A stretch of 6,401 bases of DNA. Source: BM509 sp036396915. Lineage in GTDB: Bacteria; Desulfobacterota; Desulfuromonadia; Desulfuromonadales; Geopsychrobacteraceae. The notes below the pieces were generated by a model. It did not search any database and was not told the DNA's origin. It saw only the letters and a list, made by a program, of their open reading frames with translations. The position numbers and the translations under genes are program-made. Numbering within the stretch: position 1 is the first letter of the stretch; every line of letters starts with the position of its first letter. The stretch covers positions 1-6,401 of the forward strand of contig DASWJX010000136.1 in NCBI GenBank assembly GCA_036396915.1, written 5' to 3'. Of the stretch, positions 1 through 5,696 are shown piece after piece.

Positions 1-125
1 ACATTACAGAAACGGCGCACCGGTATCGAGCGGTCCCGGAATTGACTGAGTGCCGCCGCCACCATATGTTCCGCTGTCTCGCCGGTCGCATCGGACAACA
101 GAAAAACCGCCTGTGCTGCGACCAT
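1..125 (-). CDS. ppsR: PpsR-type pyruvate,water dikinase regulatory protein (kinase/pyrophosphorylase), N-terminal fragment
   Basis: The minus strand reads an open frame from an ATG at 125-123 to the left edge, giving about 41 residues; the rest of the gene lies outside the window. Near the N-terminus it has VFLLSDATGETAEHMV followed by ALSQF. This matches the N-terminal signature of the DUF299/PpsR family (SD-x-TG-x-TAE, then a QF). In that family the protein phosphorylates PEP synthetase or pyruvate phosphate dikinase with ADP and removes the phosphate by phosphorolysis, switching gluconeogenic PEP formation off and on in the cytoplasm. A GAGGAA ribosome binding site (minus strand, 137-132) sits 6 nt before the ATG and supports this start. 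The catalytic P-loop and C-terminal parts are not visible. The family call is fairly secure; whether the target is PpsA or PpdK cannot be seen here. Confidence 0.85.
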   Translation of the reverse strand, partial: MVAAQAVFLLSDATGETAEHMVAAALSQFRDRSIPVRRFCN

Positions 126-154
126 AATATATTCCTCATGAAAATAGTTATAAC

Positions 155-183
155 ATCTTAACAAAGAGCAATCTTCTTCGCAA
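155..183 (-). promoter_or_regulatory. Possible sigma70-type promoter for ppsR
   Basis: Read on the minus strand, TTGCGA (183-178) and TAAGAT (160-155) are separated by 17 nt and lie about 30 nt upstream of the ppsR start. Each hexamer matches 4 of 6 consensus positions. The surrounding stretch (140-210) is markedly AT-rich compared with the rest of the window, as expected for a promoter. A second TATAAC-like box lies slightly closer to the gene (near 149-154) but has no well-spaced -35 partner. The call rests on motif matching alone. Confidence 0.4.
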
Positions 184-189
184 GAGTAT

Positions 190-329
190 AAAAGAAAGTT
201 TTAATCAAAAGCCGTGTCCCCGTTTTTCACTCATCGTTGCGCAACCTGCCCCGTATCGGTCGGCTCCCTTGGGCACCCCGAAATCCCGACAACCTGGATT
301 TCTCCTGTTGCATTCGGCCCGCCTCTCTG
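190..329. other. Non-coding intergenic stretch with small inverted repeats, possibly a decayed repeat
   Basis: I find no convincing gene here. Visible structures are a perfect 10-bp palindrome GTTGCGCAAC (236-245) and a 7-bp inverted repeat GAAATCC/GGATTTC (280-286 and 296-302) with a 9-nt loop. On the minus strand a frame stays open over about 30 codons and ends in TGA near 206-208, but it has no good start signal and resembles no protein I can name. The segment GTGTCCCCGTTTTTC near 214-228 has the look of sequences I associate with interspersed elements in related bacteria. That is memory, not evidence. No riboswitch consensus was recognised. Confidence 0.3.
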
Positions 330-519
330 TTAATTAGTTTCTGTCCGGAAACGGCCCTTTTCCGCAATCCCGGCGTCAATCTGCAGCTTTGATTGTGCGG
401 CGTAAAGTACTACGCCTCCGCTCAAATCTTTGCTTTCCTTGGCCTTGCGAAAAATTGCTCGTTTCCGAATCAGAAACGTGTTGCGTGTCATCCGGGTTTT
501 TCGGATGGACACTAATTAA
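330..519. repeat. ~190-bp imperfect palindromic (MITE-like) intergenic element
   Basis: The segment is bounded by TTAATTAG (330-337) and its exact inverse CTAATTAA (512-519). Reading inward from both ends, similarity continues imperfectly (TTTCTGTCCGGAAA on the left against GTGTCCATCCGAAA on the right, inverted). Inside is a second, better symmetry centred near 407: GTTTCTG (337-343) mirrors CAGAAAC (471-477), further matches lie between, and GGCGTA/TACGCC (399-404 and 411-416) flank the centre. An autonomous hairpin (485-512) occupies the right end. No transposase is encoded. A 60-codon minus-strand frame runs exactly along the element but looks like a by-product of the palindrome. The features fit a non-autonomous mobile element or REP/BIME-like repeat. 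No clear target-site duplication is seen. Confidence 0.6.
485..512. repeat. Hairpin at the right end of the palindromic element
   Basis: GTGTCATCCG (485-494) pairs with CGGATGGACAC (502-512) with a single bulged base, enclosing a T-rich loop GGTTTTT. No T-run follows on either strand, so it is not a typical intrinsic terminator. Its stem sequence GTGTC(C)ATCCG also provides the right-hand inverted end of the larger element, so it is probably a structural end of that repeat. Confidence 0.6.
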
Positions 520-531
520 TTTCCATGAATA

Positions 532-546
532 GATGGCGTCGCCATC
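532..546. repeat. Short palindrome sharing its ends with the 6205-6331 repeat
   Basis: The arms GATGGC (532-537) and GCCATC (541-546) flank a 3-nt centre. The first 11 bases, GATGGCGTCGC, are identical to the first 11 bases of the long palindrome at 6205. The closing GCCATC matches its last 6 bases (6326-6331). It therefore looks like the two ends of that repeat joined without the middle, either a deletion scar or an insertion site. It lies 34 bp upstream of prmA. Confidence 0.45.
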
Positions 547-549
547 CTC

Positions 550-565
550 TTTAAGTTTTTAAGTT
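550..565 (+). repeat. Tandem 8-bp direct repeat upstream of prmA
   Basis: TTTAAGTT occurs twice back to back (550-557 and 558-565), in an AT-rich patch that ends 14 nt before the prmA start. It may contain promoter elements or a regulator half-site pair. No -35/-10 pair with good spacing could be assigned, so the transcription start of the prmA operon stays unresolved. The prmA ribosome binding site, GAAGG (571-575), follows directly. Confidence 0.35.
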
Positions 566-579
566 ATTGCGAAGGCATC

Positions 580-1506
580 ATGAATAAAGAATGGATCGCC
601 ATAGACATCGGCTCTCCGGCGGCGGCCGTCGACCTGGTCTGCGCCGCCCTGACCGAACTCGGTTGCGGCGGTACCGTGATTGAGGATACGCACCTCGACA
701 CCTTTATCCCGCCGGATCCCGATCTCGACCCGGCTGCCGTTTATCAGCTCAAGGCCTATTTCGAAGAACCTGGCGAACCTGCCGAACTGCTCCGGCGGGT
801 CGGGGAAGCTCTCGATGCATTGACATCCCTGAATCCCTCCTGGCACTTCAGCCTGGGGGCAGCGACAACGGTTCGCCAGGAGGACTGGGCCGAGAACTGG
901 AAACAGAACTTTTCCACCCGGCGCATCGGCAAACGGCTGGTCATCAAGCCGACCTGGGAGGCTTTTTCGCCACGGTCGGATGACCGGGTGATAGAAATCG
1001 ATCCCGGCATGGCCTTCGGCACGGGAACGCACGGCACGACGCTGCTCTGTCTGGAGACCATCGCCGAGCTGTTTGAGGGCGAGACCCCTCCGGCCAGTCT
1101 GCTGGACGTCGGGACCGGATCGGGCATTCTGGCGCTTGGCGCGGCGGCGCTTGGCTGTCAACGCATTCTGGCCTGCGATATTGACGACGAAGCCTGCCGG
1201 GTCGCACGGCAGAATATCGCCGCCAACAACTACAGCGGACAGATCGAAGTCACCTCGCAACCCCTGGAGCAGTTGAGCGGACAGTTCGATCTGGTGGTCG
1301 CCAATATCCTGGCCGAGGAGAATGTCCGCCTGGGCCGGGCGCTGCTCGACAGACTGGCGCCGGGCGGCCATCTGATTCTTTCCGGAATATTGAAAGAGAA
1401 GGAAGCGTTCGTCCGGCAGGGGTTTGCACAATATCCCCTGCGGGTCTTGCCGACCCGCTATCACGACGACTGGATCTGCCTCATCTATCAATCCGGGCCA
1501 TCCTGA
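580..1506 (+). CDS. prmA: Ribosomal protein L11 methyltransferase PrmA
   Basis: This 308-residue cytoplasmic enzyme is predicted to trimethylate ribosomal protein L11 using S-adenosylmethionine. The N-terminal part (about 1-95) is the L11-recognition domain. The family linker motif EDWAENWK is at 101-108. The catalytic region then shows DPGMAFGTGTHGTT (141-154), the SAM-binding glycine loop LLDVGTGSGILALG (174-187), an acidic residue for the ribose in ACDID (198-202), and the VANILAE block (240-246), the NPPY-like motif of this family. The length is normal to slightly long. The ATG is preceded by a modest GAAGG at 4-nt spacing, and no earlier in-frame start looks better. It opens an operon with rsmE, whose ATG follows the prmA TGA without a gap. 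The family assignment is very secure; a broader substrate range cannot be excluded. Confidence 0.95.
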   Translation: MNKEWIAIDIGSPAAAVDLVCAALTELGCGGTVIEDTHLDTFIPPDPDLDPAAVYQLKAYFEEPGEPAELLRRVGEALDALTSLNPSWHFSLGAATTVRQEDWAENWKQNFSTRRIGKRLVIKPTWEAFSPRSDDRVIEIDPGMAFGTGTHGTTLLCLETIAELFEGETPPASLLDVGTGSGILALGAAALGCQRILACDIDDEACRVARQNIAANNYSGQIEVTSQPLEQLSGQFDLVVANILAEENVRLGRALLDRLAPGGHLILSGILKEKEAFVRQGFAQYPLRVLPTRYHDDWICLIYQSGPS

Positions 1507-2286
1507 ATGCGCCGTTTTTTTCTCCCGGCCGCAGCATTTCAAACCGGCGCCGCCATCGAACTCACGCCCGAGGCTCTGAAGCATATCCGCCAAGTTCTGC
1601 GCCTTGCGGTCGGGACGGAAATCGAGCTTCTCGACGGCTGCGGGACCATCGCCCGCTGCCGCCTGGAGACGCTGACCGCCAAACAGGGTCGGGCGCTGGT
1701 GCTCGGCATCCGCCAGGCGCCGCCGCCTGCGCTGCGGATCGAACTGGTCCAGGGGATCGCCAAAGGGGACAGACTGGACCTGATTCTGCAGAAAGGGACG
1801 GAGCTGGGCGCCAGCCGTTTCATCCTCGGTTCCATGGAACGCAGTGTCGGAAAGCTGAAAGGGGAGCGGCTGCCGGCCAGAATTGAACGCTGGCAGCGGA
1901 TTGTTCAGGAGGCCGCCCGCCAGTGCGGCCAGCCCCGGCTGCCGGCCATCGAAACCGCAACGTCCCTGGCCGAGGCGCTCGCCATGTGCCGGGGAGAACT
2001 CAAGCTGATGCTCTGGGAAGAAGAGACTCAGCCCCTGCCGACCGTGCTGCCCGCCCTGGCCCCCGCGACGATCAGTCTGCTGGTCGGCCCGGAAGGGGGC
2101 CTGACGGCCGCGGAGGCGGATCTGGCCAGATCCGCCGGCTTTATCGGCGTGCGTCTCGGCCCGCGGATTCTCCGGACCGAAACCGCCGGGCTTGCGATAA
2201 TCAGTATTTTACAATATCTTTATGGTGATTTGGCCTCCGGCGGAATGAACAGACAACCTTCCTTTGAGGGAAAGGGATTGCGATGA
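1507..2286 (+). CDS. rsmE: 16S rRNA (uracil-1498-N3)-methyltransferase RsmE
   Basis: This 259-residue SPOUT-class enzyme is predicted to methylate N3 of U1498 in 16S rRNA of the assembled small subunit. The N-terminal ~70 residues form the PUA-like RNA-binding domain, with the family start FFLP. The trefoil-knot domain shows KGDRLDLILQKGTELG (86-101), RWQRIVQEAARQCGQ (128-142), LLVGPEGGLTAAE (191-203) and LGPRILRTETAG (217-228); the last two form the SAM-binding knot. The ATG directly abuts the prmA stop and has only a weak ribosome binding site, so it is probably translated by coupling. The last ~17 residues after YGD are not part of the family core. They may exist only because the frame runs on into the next gene's ribosome binding region, ending in an ATGA overlap with it. 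Confidence 0.94.
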   Translation: MRRFFLPAAAFQTGAAIELTPEALKHIRQVLRLAVGTEIELLDGCGTIARCRLETLTAKQGRALVLGIRQAPPPALRIELVQGIAKGDRLDLILQKGTELGASRFILGSMERSVGKLKGERLPARIERWQRIVQEAARQCGQPRLPAIETATSLAEALAMCRGELKLMLWEEETQPLPTVLPALAPATISLLVGPEGGLTAAEADLARSAGFIGVRLGPRILRTETAGLAIISILQYLYGDLASGGMNRQPSFEGKGLR

Positions 2287-4025
2287 GATGTCCGAAATGC
2301 GGTTACAACAGTTTTGACCATCTGGAGAATTGTAAAAAGTGCGGCAAGGACCTCAGTGAACACAAATCCCGTTTCGGAATAAAAAATATCCTTCTTTCCG
2401 GTGTGGTCATGGCCGCGAGGGAAGCCGAGGCGCCAGAGGAATCGATCGATTTTGATGTCGCCCCGGAACCTGTTGCGATTACACCCGAAGCGCCGCCTGA
2501 GTCGTCCTTTTCCGAAACCGACGATCTTGGTTTCGATTTCATGGGGGACAGCGAAGACGAAGAGAGTCTCGCCTTTGACGAGCTGTTCGAGGAGACCTCT
2601 CTCGAAGACGATATCGATGAGACTCTGCCCGCCCCGGACCAGGCGACAGACCGCTTGCCGGATGCTCATACGGCATTCGATCCGGGCGAACCCGAAACTC
2701 TCGATTCCGACTTCAACCTCGCTTCTCCCGGCGGCAGCGACGCGTCGATCTTTGACCTGAACGAAACGGAGAGCCCCGCAGGCAGCAGTGCTGCGGATGC
2801 GGATCTGGAACTGGACAGCGAAATCGATTTTGCCGATTTTGACGAGGATGACATCCTGGGGACCACGGAGGACCCCGACCGCCCTTTTGACTGTGAGGAG
2901 GTTCCCGCGCGCGGGGAATCTCCGACCGCCGTTGACGACGATCTCCCTGCATCGGCCGCGCAGCTGCCGGACACTCCCCCGACCGCTCCGGAATTGAAAC
3001 AACAGCCCCCGAGCGACGATCCGATGCTTGGCGACGATGATTTTGAGGCGGAGCTGTTTGCCGACGACGAAGCGCTGCCCCTGTCGCAGGAGGAACCCCG
3101 CGCAGAGCCGCCGGCAGCACCGCAAAACTCTTTCGCTGAGGAGCTTGCCGCGCGCGAGGATTTGCGGCCCGCCGATGCCGGCGAAATCCCTGCACCAGAG
3201 GGGGAGGTGGCAAGCGAGCCGCCGCCCGCTCGGCCGGTGCCGGCGGACGATCCGTTGCTTGACGACGATGATTTTCAGACGGATCTATTTGCCGACGACG
3301 GGGACCTGCTCCCGCTGCAGGGTACGCCCTACGCAGAGCCGCCGCTGGCATCCCTGGAAAGCTCTTTCGGCAAGAGCTCTGCAGGCGCGCCGTCGGCGGG
3401 AGAGTCCGACGATTTCTCGCTGGGGGCTCTTCCCGTCGCGCCATTGTCCGCCGCCCAGGAGATGGAAGAGTCGGAACGTCCCGACCAGGACGCTGACGCC
3501 TCCCACCAAACAGCGGACGCGACTGAAGAGCCCGGCAGCACGCCGCCACCGTTCGCCCGCCGGATCAGCGCCTTTCTCTGCGATATGCTGCTGCTCGGGC
3601 TGGTCGGTTTCTGTTTTGTTATCGTCGCCGAAACGGCCCTTTCCGAACATCCCGACGGCGTTTTCCCGTCGTTGCAAACCCTGATCGATCTTTCGATCCC
3701 CTATTTCCTGGTTGTCTTCTGCCTGACCTTCGGCTATTTCACCCTGTTCCATTTCCTGACCGGACAGACACCGGGCAAAATGGTCACCGACATCCAGGTC
3801 GAAACGACCTCCGGCGAAAGCCTTGCCCTCTCCGAGGCCTTTATGCGCAGTGTCGGCGGACTGATTCAGGTGCTGCCCGCCGGACTCGGTTCCCTGAGCG
3901 TGCTGCTCGACCGGGACGGCCGCGGCTGGAACGACCGCCTCGCCGGCACCCGGCTGGTCGATCTGAAAAGTCGGCCGGAGCCACCGCGGGACGCTGAAGG
4001 CCTGGCGGAAGCGGAAGAGGACTGA
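2283..4025 (+). CDS. Zinc-ribbon, acidic-linker, RDD-domain membrane protein of unknown function
   Basis: This 580-residue protein has three parts. Residues 1-24 form a small zinc ribbon (C3xxC6 and C17xxC20). Residues ~45-420 are a low-complexity, presumably disordered linker extremely rich in Asp, Glu, Pro and Ala, containing an imperfect 77-residue-period duplication (units start at D245 and D322). Residues ~421-563 are an RDD domain: R427 and D434 of the signature, GQTPGKM (494-500), and DRDGRGWNDRLAGTRLV (543-559). Likely membrane segments lie at ~430-451 and ~467-491, with a hydrophobic stretch at ~523-542. No signal peptide is seen, so the long linker is probably cytoplasmic. RDD domains are mostly uncharacterised; a few have been linked to ion exchange. 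The ATG overlaps the rsmE stop (ATGA) and has GAGGGAAAGGG upstream. It is the last gene of its operon. No function can be assigned. Confidence 0.88.
   Translation: MRCPKCGYNSFDHLENCKKCGKDLSEHKSRFGIKNILLSGVVMAAREAEAPEESIDFDVAPEPVAITPEAPPESSFSETDDLGFDFMGDSEDEESLAFDELFEETSLEDDIDETLPAPDQATDRLPDAHTAFDPGEPETLDSDFNLASPGGSDASIFDLNETESPAGSSAADADLELDSEIDFADFDEDDILGTTEDPDRPFDCEEVPARGESPTAVDDDLPASAAQLPDTPPTAPELKQQPPSDDPMLGDDDFEAELFADDEALPLSQEEPRAEPPAAPQNSFAEELAAREDLRPADAGEIPAPEGEVASEPPPARPVPADDPLLDDDDFQTDLFADDGDLLPLQGTPYAEPPLASLESSFGKSSAGAPSAGESDDFSLGALPVAPLSAAQEMEESERPDQDADASHQTADATEEPGSTPPPFARRISAFLCDMLLLGLVGFCFVIVAETALSEHPDGVFPSLQTLIDLSIPYFLVVFCLTFGYFTLFHFLTGQTPGKMVTDIQVETTSGESLALSEAFMRSVGGLIQVLPAGLGSLSVLLDRDGRGWNDRLAGTRLVDLKSRPEPPRDAEGLAEAEED
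3015..3158 (+). repeat. Internal coding duplication, copy 1
   Basis: This stretch encodes residues 245-292 of the RDD protein, beginning DDPMLGDDDFEAELFADDE. It resembles the stretch starting 231 bp (77 codons) downstream. Shared blocks include the DDP-L start, DDDF, LFADD, AEPP and SF in the same order. At the DNA level, runs such as GACGATCCG, GACGATGATTTT and TTTGCCGACGACG are conserved, so duplication followed by divergence is likelier than chance acidic composition. Confidence 0.7.
3246..3389 (+). repeat. Internal coding duplication, copy 2
   Basis: This stretch encodes residues 322-369, beginning DDPLLDDDDFQTDLFADDG, and is the second copy of the unit at 3015. About half of the aligned residues are identical over ~40 positions without gaps, and the offset is an exact multiple of three. 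After SF the two copies lose similarity. The hydrophobic residues inside the acidic run (L, F, LF) are kept, which suggests a short linear binding motif. Confidence 0.7.
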
Positions 4026-4028
4026 CGC

Positions 4029-4071
4029 AAAGCGCCTGCGGATCAGGAAGATCCGCAGGCGCTTTTTTTTT
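4029..4071 (+). terminator. Strong rho-independent terminator of the prmA-rsmE-RDD operon
   Basis: A perfect 16-bp stem, AAAGCGCCTGCGGATC (4029-4044) with its inverse (4050-4065), encloses the loop AGGAA. The T-run spans 4063-4071 (nine T, the first three also in the stem). It begins 3 nt after the RDD gene stop codon. On the minus strand only three U would follow the stem, so its main action should be on plus-strand transcription. Confidence 0.93.
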
Positions 4072-4075
4072 CGGA

Positions 4076-4100
4076 AGCGCTCGCCGGTGCCGGCGACGCT
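4076..4100. repeat. GC-rich hairpin between convergent genes
   Basis: AGCG-C-TCGCCGG pairs with CCGGCGACGCT (11 bp with one bulged base), leaving a tiny TG/GTGC loop. It lies between the operon terminator and the 3' end of the L,D-transpeptidase gene. No U-tract follows on the minus strand, so it is not a canonical terminator. It may stabilise a 3' end or assist termination of the minus-strand gene. Confidence 0.45.
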
Positions 4101-4127
4101 GCGTTGTTGTCGGGTCATGGCGCGGCC

Positions 4128-5033
4128 TCAAGGTCCGGAAATCGCCACCGGCACCCCGCGGGCTTGCGTCACCAGTTCCAGCAGTTCCCGGTCCCCCGGC
4201 AGACCCTGCCAGTCGAGCGCTTGTGCCGCCCGGCGGATCTCCAGCAGGGGGTCTTTGATCCTGCCGAGAAAATCCTGGTGGATTTCCACCAGCAATCTTT
4301 TGCCGTCACTCCCCACTTTGACCGGCCGGTAGATCACCCGGACCGGCGTTCCGGGTTTGACCCGTTCGGCAAGGTCGATGATGTCCCGCGGATAGAGACG
4401 GACGCAGCCGTGCGATACCCGCCTGCCGATGCCCAACGGTCGGTTGGTGCCGTGGATGCCGTAGCCCGCGGCGGACAGTTCGATCCAGTGCGAACCGAGC
4501 GGGTTGTCCGGGCCGGGTCCGATGACCGTCGGCAGTTCGGCGGCTTCGCTGCGCATCGATGCCGGCCGGACCCAGGCCGGGCGTTCGATGATGCCGGTGA
4601 CATGAAAATCCCCCTCGGGCGTGTCCCAGTCTGCGCGGCCCAGGCCGATCGGGTAGATGCGGACCCGCATTCGGTCGCCGTGCGGCCAGATCAGGTAAAG
4701 ACGAAACTCGGCCAGATTGATGGTGATGCCCGCCTGTGCCTCGGCCGGCAGGAGCGTCGCGTACGGCAGCCGCAGCCGCGTCCGCGCCTCGGGGAGCCAG
4801 GGGTTGACGCCGGGGTTGGCGGCGAGCAGGTTGTTGTAGCCGAGCCCTTCCCAGTGGGCGACCTCGATCAGCGAATCCCCGCCGTCGATGATGCAGAAAT
4901 CGTCGCGGCCGACCAGCGCCCCCTGCCAGCGGGCGGGCAGCAGCGATTCGTTCGCCGCTGCGGGGTACCAGCCGAAGGCGTTGCCGAGCAGCAGGCAGCA
5001 GCTGCAGATGAGGGTGAGGATCAGAATGCGCAT
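4128..5033 (-). CDS. Exported L,D-transpeptidase, ErfK/YbiS type
   Basis: The 301-residue protein starts at the ATG at 5033, chosen because it begins a clear export signal: MRILIL, a hydrophobic core to ~16, and a probable cut near AFG (19-21). The frame is open upstream, but that part has no signal-like features. Residues ~45-90 look like a divergent LysM region (DGGDSL, NNLLAANPGVNPWLP). The YkuD domain runs ~103-235, with INLAEFRLYL (105-114), YPIGLG (127-132), GPDNPLG (174-180), IHGT (193-196, His194) and SHGCVRL (207-213, nucleophile Cys210). Layout and spacing match E. coli ErfK/YbiS proteins, periplasmic enzymes that attach Braun lipoprotein to, or cross-link, meso-DAP residues of peptidoglycan. 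Which reaction this one performs is not visible. It is a single gene, divergent from the ACT gene and convergent with the RDD operon. Its ribosome binding site is poor. Confidence 0.93.
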   Translation of the reverse strand: MRILILTLICSCCLLLGNAFGWYPAAANESLLPARWQGALVGRDDFCIIDGGDSLIEVAHWEGLGYNNLLAANPGVNPWLPEARTRLRLPYATLLPAEAQAGITINLAEFRLYLIWPHGDRMRVRIYPIGLGRADWDTPEGDFHVTGIIERPAWVRPASMRSEAAELPTVIGPGPDNPLGSHWIELSAAGYGIHGTNRPLGIGRRVSHGCVRLYPRDIIDLAERVKPGTPVRVIYRPVKVGSDGKRLLVEIHQDFLGRIKDPLLEIRRAAQALDWQGLPGDRELLELVTQARGVPVAISGP

Positions 5034-5039
5034 GGCGCA

Positions 5040-5045
5040 AGTATA
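5040..5045 (-). promoter_or_regulatory. Possible -10 box giving a near-leaderless L,D-transpeptidase mRNA
   Basis: On the minus strand TATACT (5045-5040) lies only 6 nt before the ATG at 5033, so transcription starting at the usual distance would begin at or next to the start codon. No good Shine-Dalgarno sequence precedes the ATG, which fits a leaderless transcript. The -35 region (around 5063-5069) matches poorly, so this is tentative. Confidence 0.25.
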
Positions 5046-5082
5046 GCCGATCCGGAGGGGCTGGTGGAACCCATTTTGCGTC

Positions 5083-5111
5083 TTGCCGGGTCGCCGGCGA
5101 CAGGCTACAAT
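5083..5111 (+). promoter_or_regulatory. Sigma70-type promoter for the ACT-def operon
   Basis: TTGCCG (5083-5088) and TACAAT (5106-5111) are spaced by exactly 17 nt and match 4 of 6 and 5 of 6 consensus positions. Transcription would start near 5118, giving a leader of about 36 nt containing the AAGGAGAA ribosome binding site (5140-5147) before the ATG at 5154. The promoter sits in the 120-bp divergent gap shared with the L,D-transpeptidase gene. Confidence 0.55.
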
Positions 5112-5153
5112 AACAGACTGTTTCAGCCACCGGACACCCAAGGAGAAGCATTC

Positions 5154-5693
5154 ATGCATCATTTCGCCCTGACCATTATCGGTCGCGACCGGCCCGGAAT
5201 CGTTTCCCAGGTCACCGAAATTCTCTACCGACTGGGCTGCAATATCGCCGATTCCAGCTGCTCGATCCTCGGCGGCCAGTTTTCCATGATTTTGATCATC
5301 TCCCATCCCGAATACCGGAACCGGGAGAGCTTCGGCGACGCCTTCGTCCCGCTGGAGGAGAGCAACTTGTCGGTTTTCCTGCGCACGTTGCTGCCGGACG
5401 GGGAAAAACGTCCCGAACTGGAAGGCGAGCTGTGCATGATTTCGGTCTACGGGGCCGACAAGCCGGGGATCGTCTACCGGGTGACCAACGAGCTCGGTCG
5501 CCGGCAGATCAATATCACCGATCTCAATACCAAGCTGATCGGCGGGGAAGCACGGCCGGTCTATGTGATGATGATCGAGGCGCTGCTGCCCGAAGGGGTG
5601 GAGGTCGAAGCGGTCGAAAGCTGGATGGAGTCGCTCAAGGCGGAGCTGGGGGTCGATATCTCGGTGCGCTCCATCACCGCGCTGGAGCTGTAA
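5154..5693 (+). CDS. Tandem ACT-domain protein, GcvR-like
   Basis: The 179-residue protein has two ACT domains. The first (~4-75) starts FALTIIGRDRPGIVSQVTEIL; the second (~93-175) starts CMISVYGADKPGIVYRVTNEL. Both carry the D-(R/K)-PGIV turn typical of amino-acid-sensing ACT folds, followed by a strand-turn such as NIADSS or NITDLN. The layout and length fit the GcvR family. E. coli GcvR restrains the activator GcvA to control the glycine cleavage system, but no GcvA or gcv gene is visible here, so the regulatory target is unknown. The ATG has a strong AAGGAG at good spacing. The frame is open upstream, but that part is antisense to the transpeptidase gene and should be ignored. The stop is 3 nt before the def start, so the two are probably co-translated. 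The fold is secure; the function is not. Confidence 0.88.
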   Translation: MHHFALTIIGRDRPGIVSQVTEILYRLGCNIADSSCSILGGQFSMILIISHPEYRNRESFGDAFVPLEESNLSVFLRTLLPDGEKRPELEGELCMISVYGADKPGIVYRVTNELGRRQINITDLNTKLIGGEARPVYVMMIEALLPEGVEVEAVESWMESLKAELGVDISVRSITALEL

Positions 5694-5696
5694 TCG

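Noticed and set aside
216..329. Riboswitch upstream of ppsR
   Set aside because: No consensus for TPP, cobalamin, glycine, SAM or c-di-GMP aptamers could be matched on either strand.
330..512. 60-residue minus-strand frame in the ppsR-prmA gap
   Set aside because: It coincides with the palindromic repeat and is basic and low in information. It is most likely a by-product of the element rather than a gene.
559..1593. 344-codon open frame on the minus strand across prmA
   Set aside because: It is antisense to a gene with all PrmA motifs, and its translation shows no recognisable domain. Long antisense frames are expected in GC-rich codon usage.
2713..3549. 278-codon minus-strand frame opposite the acidic linker
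   Set aside because: It is Arg/Pro/Ala-rich, as expected from the complement of Asp/Glu/Ala/Pro codons. It has no domain and no ribosome binding site.
4104..5153. N-terminal extension of the ACT protein frame
   Set aside because: It is antisense to the L,D-transpeptidase. The ATG at 5154 has a strong ribosome site and begins the first ACT domain exactly.
5034..5306. Upstream extension of the L,D-transpeptidase frame
   Set aside because: It would overlap the divergent promoter and the ACT gene and would bury the signal peptide internally.
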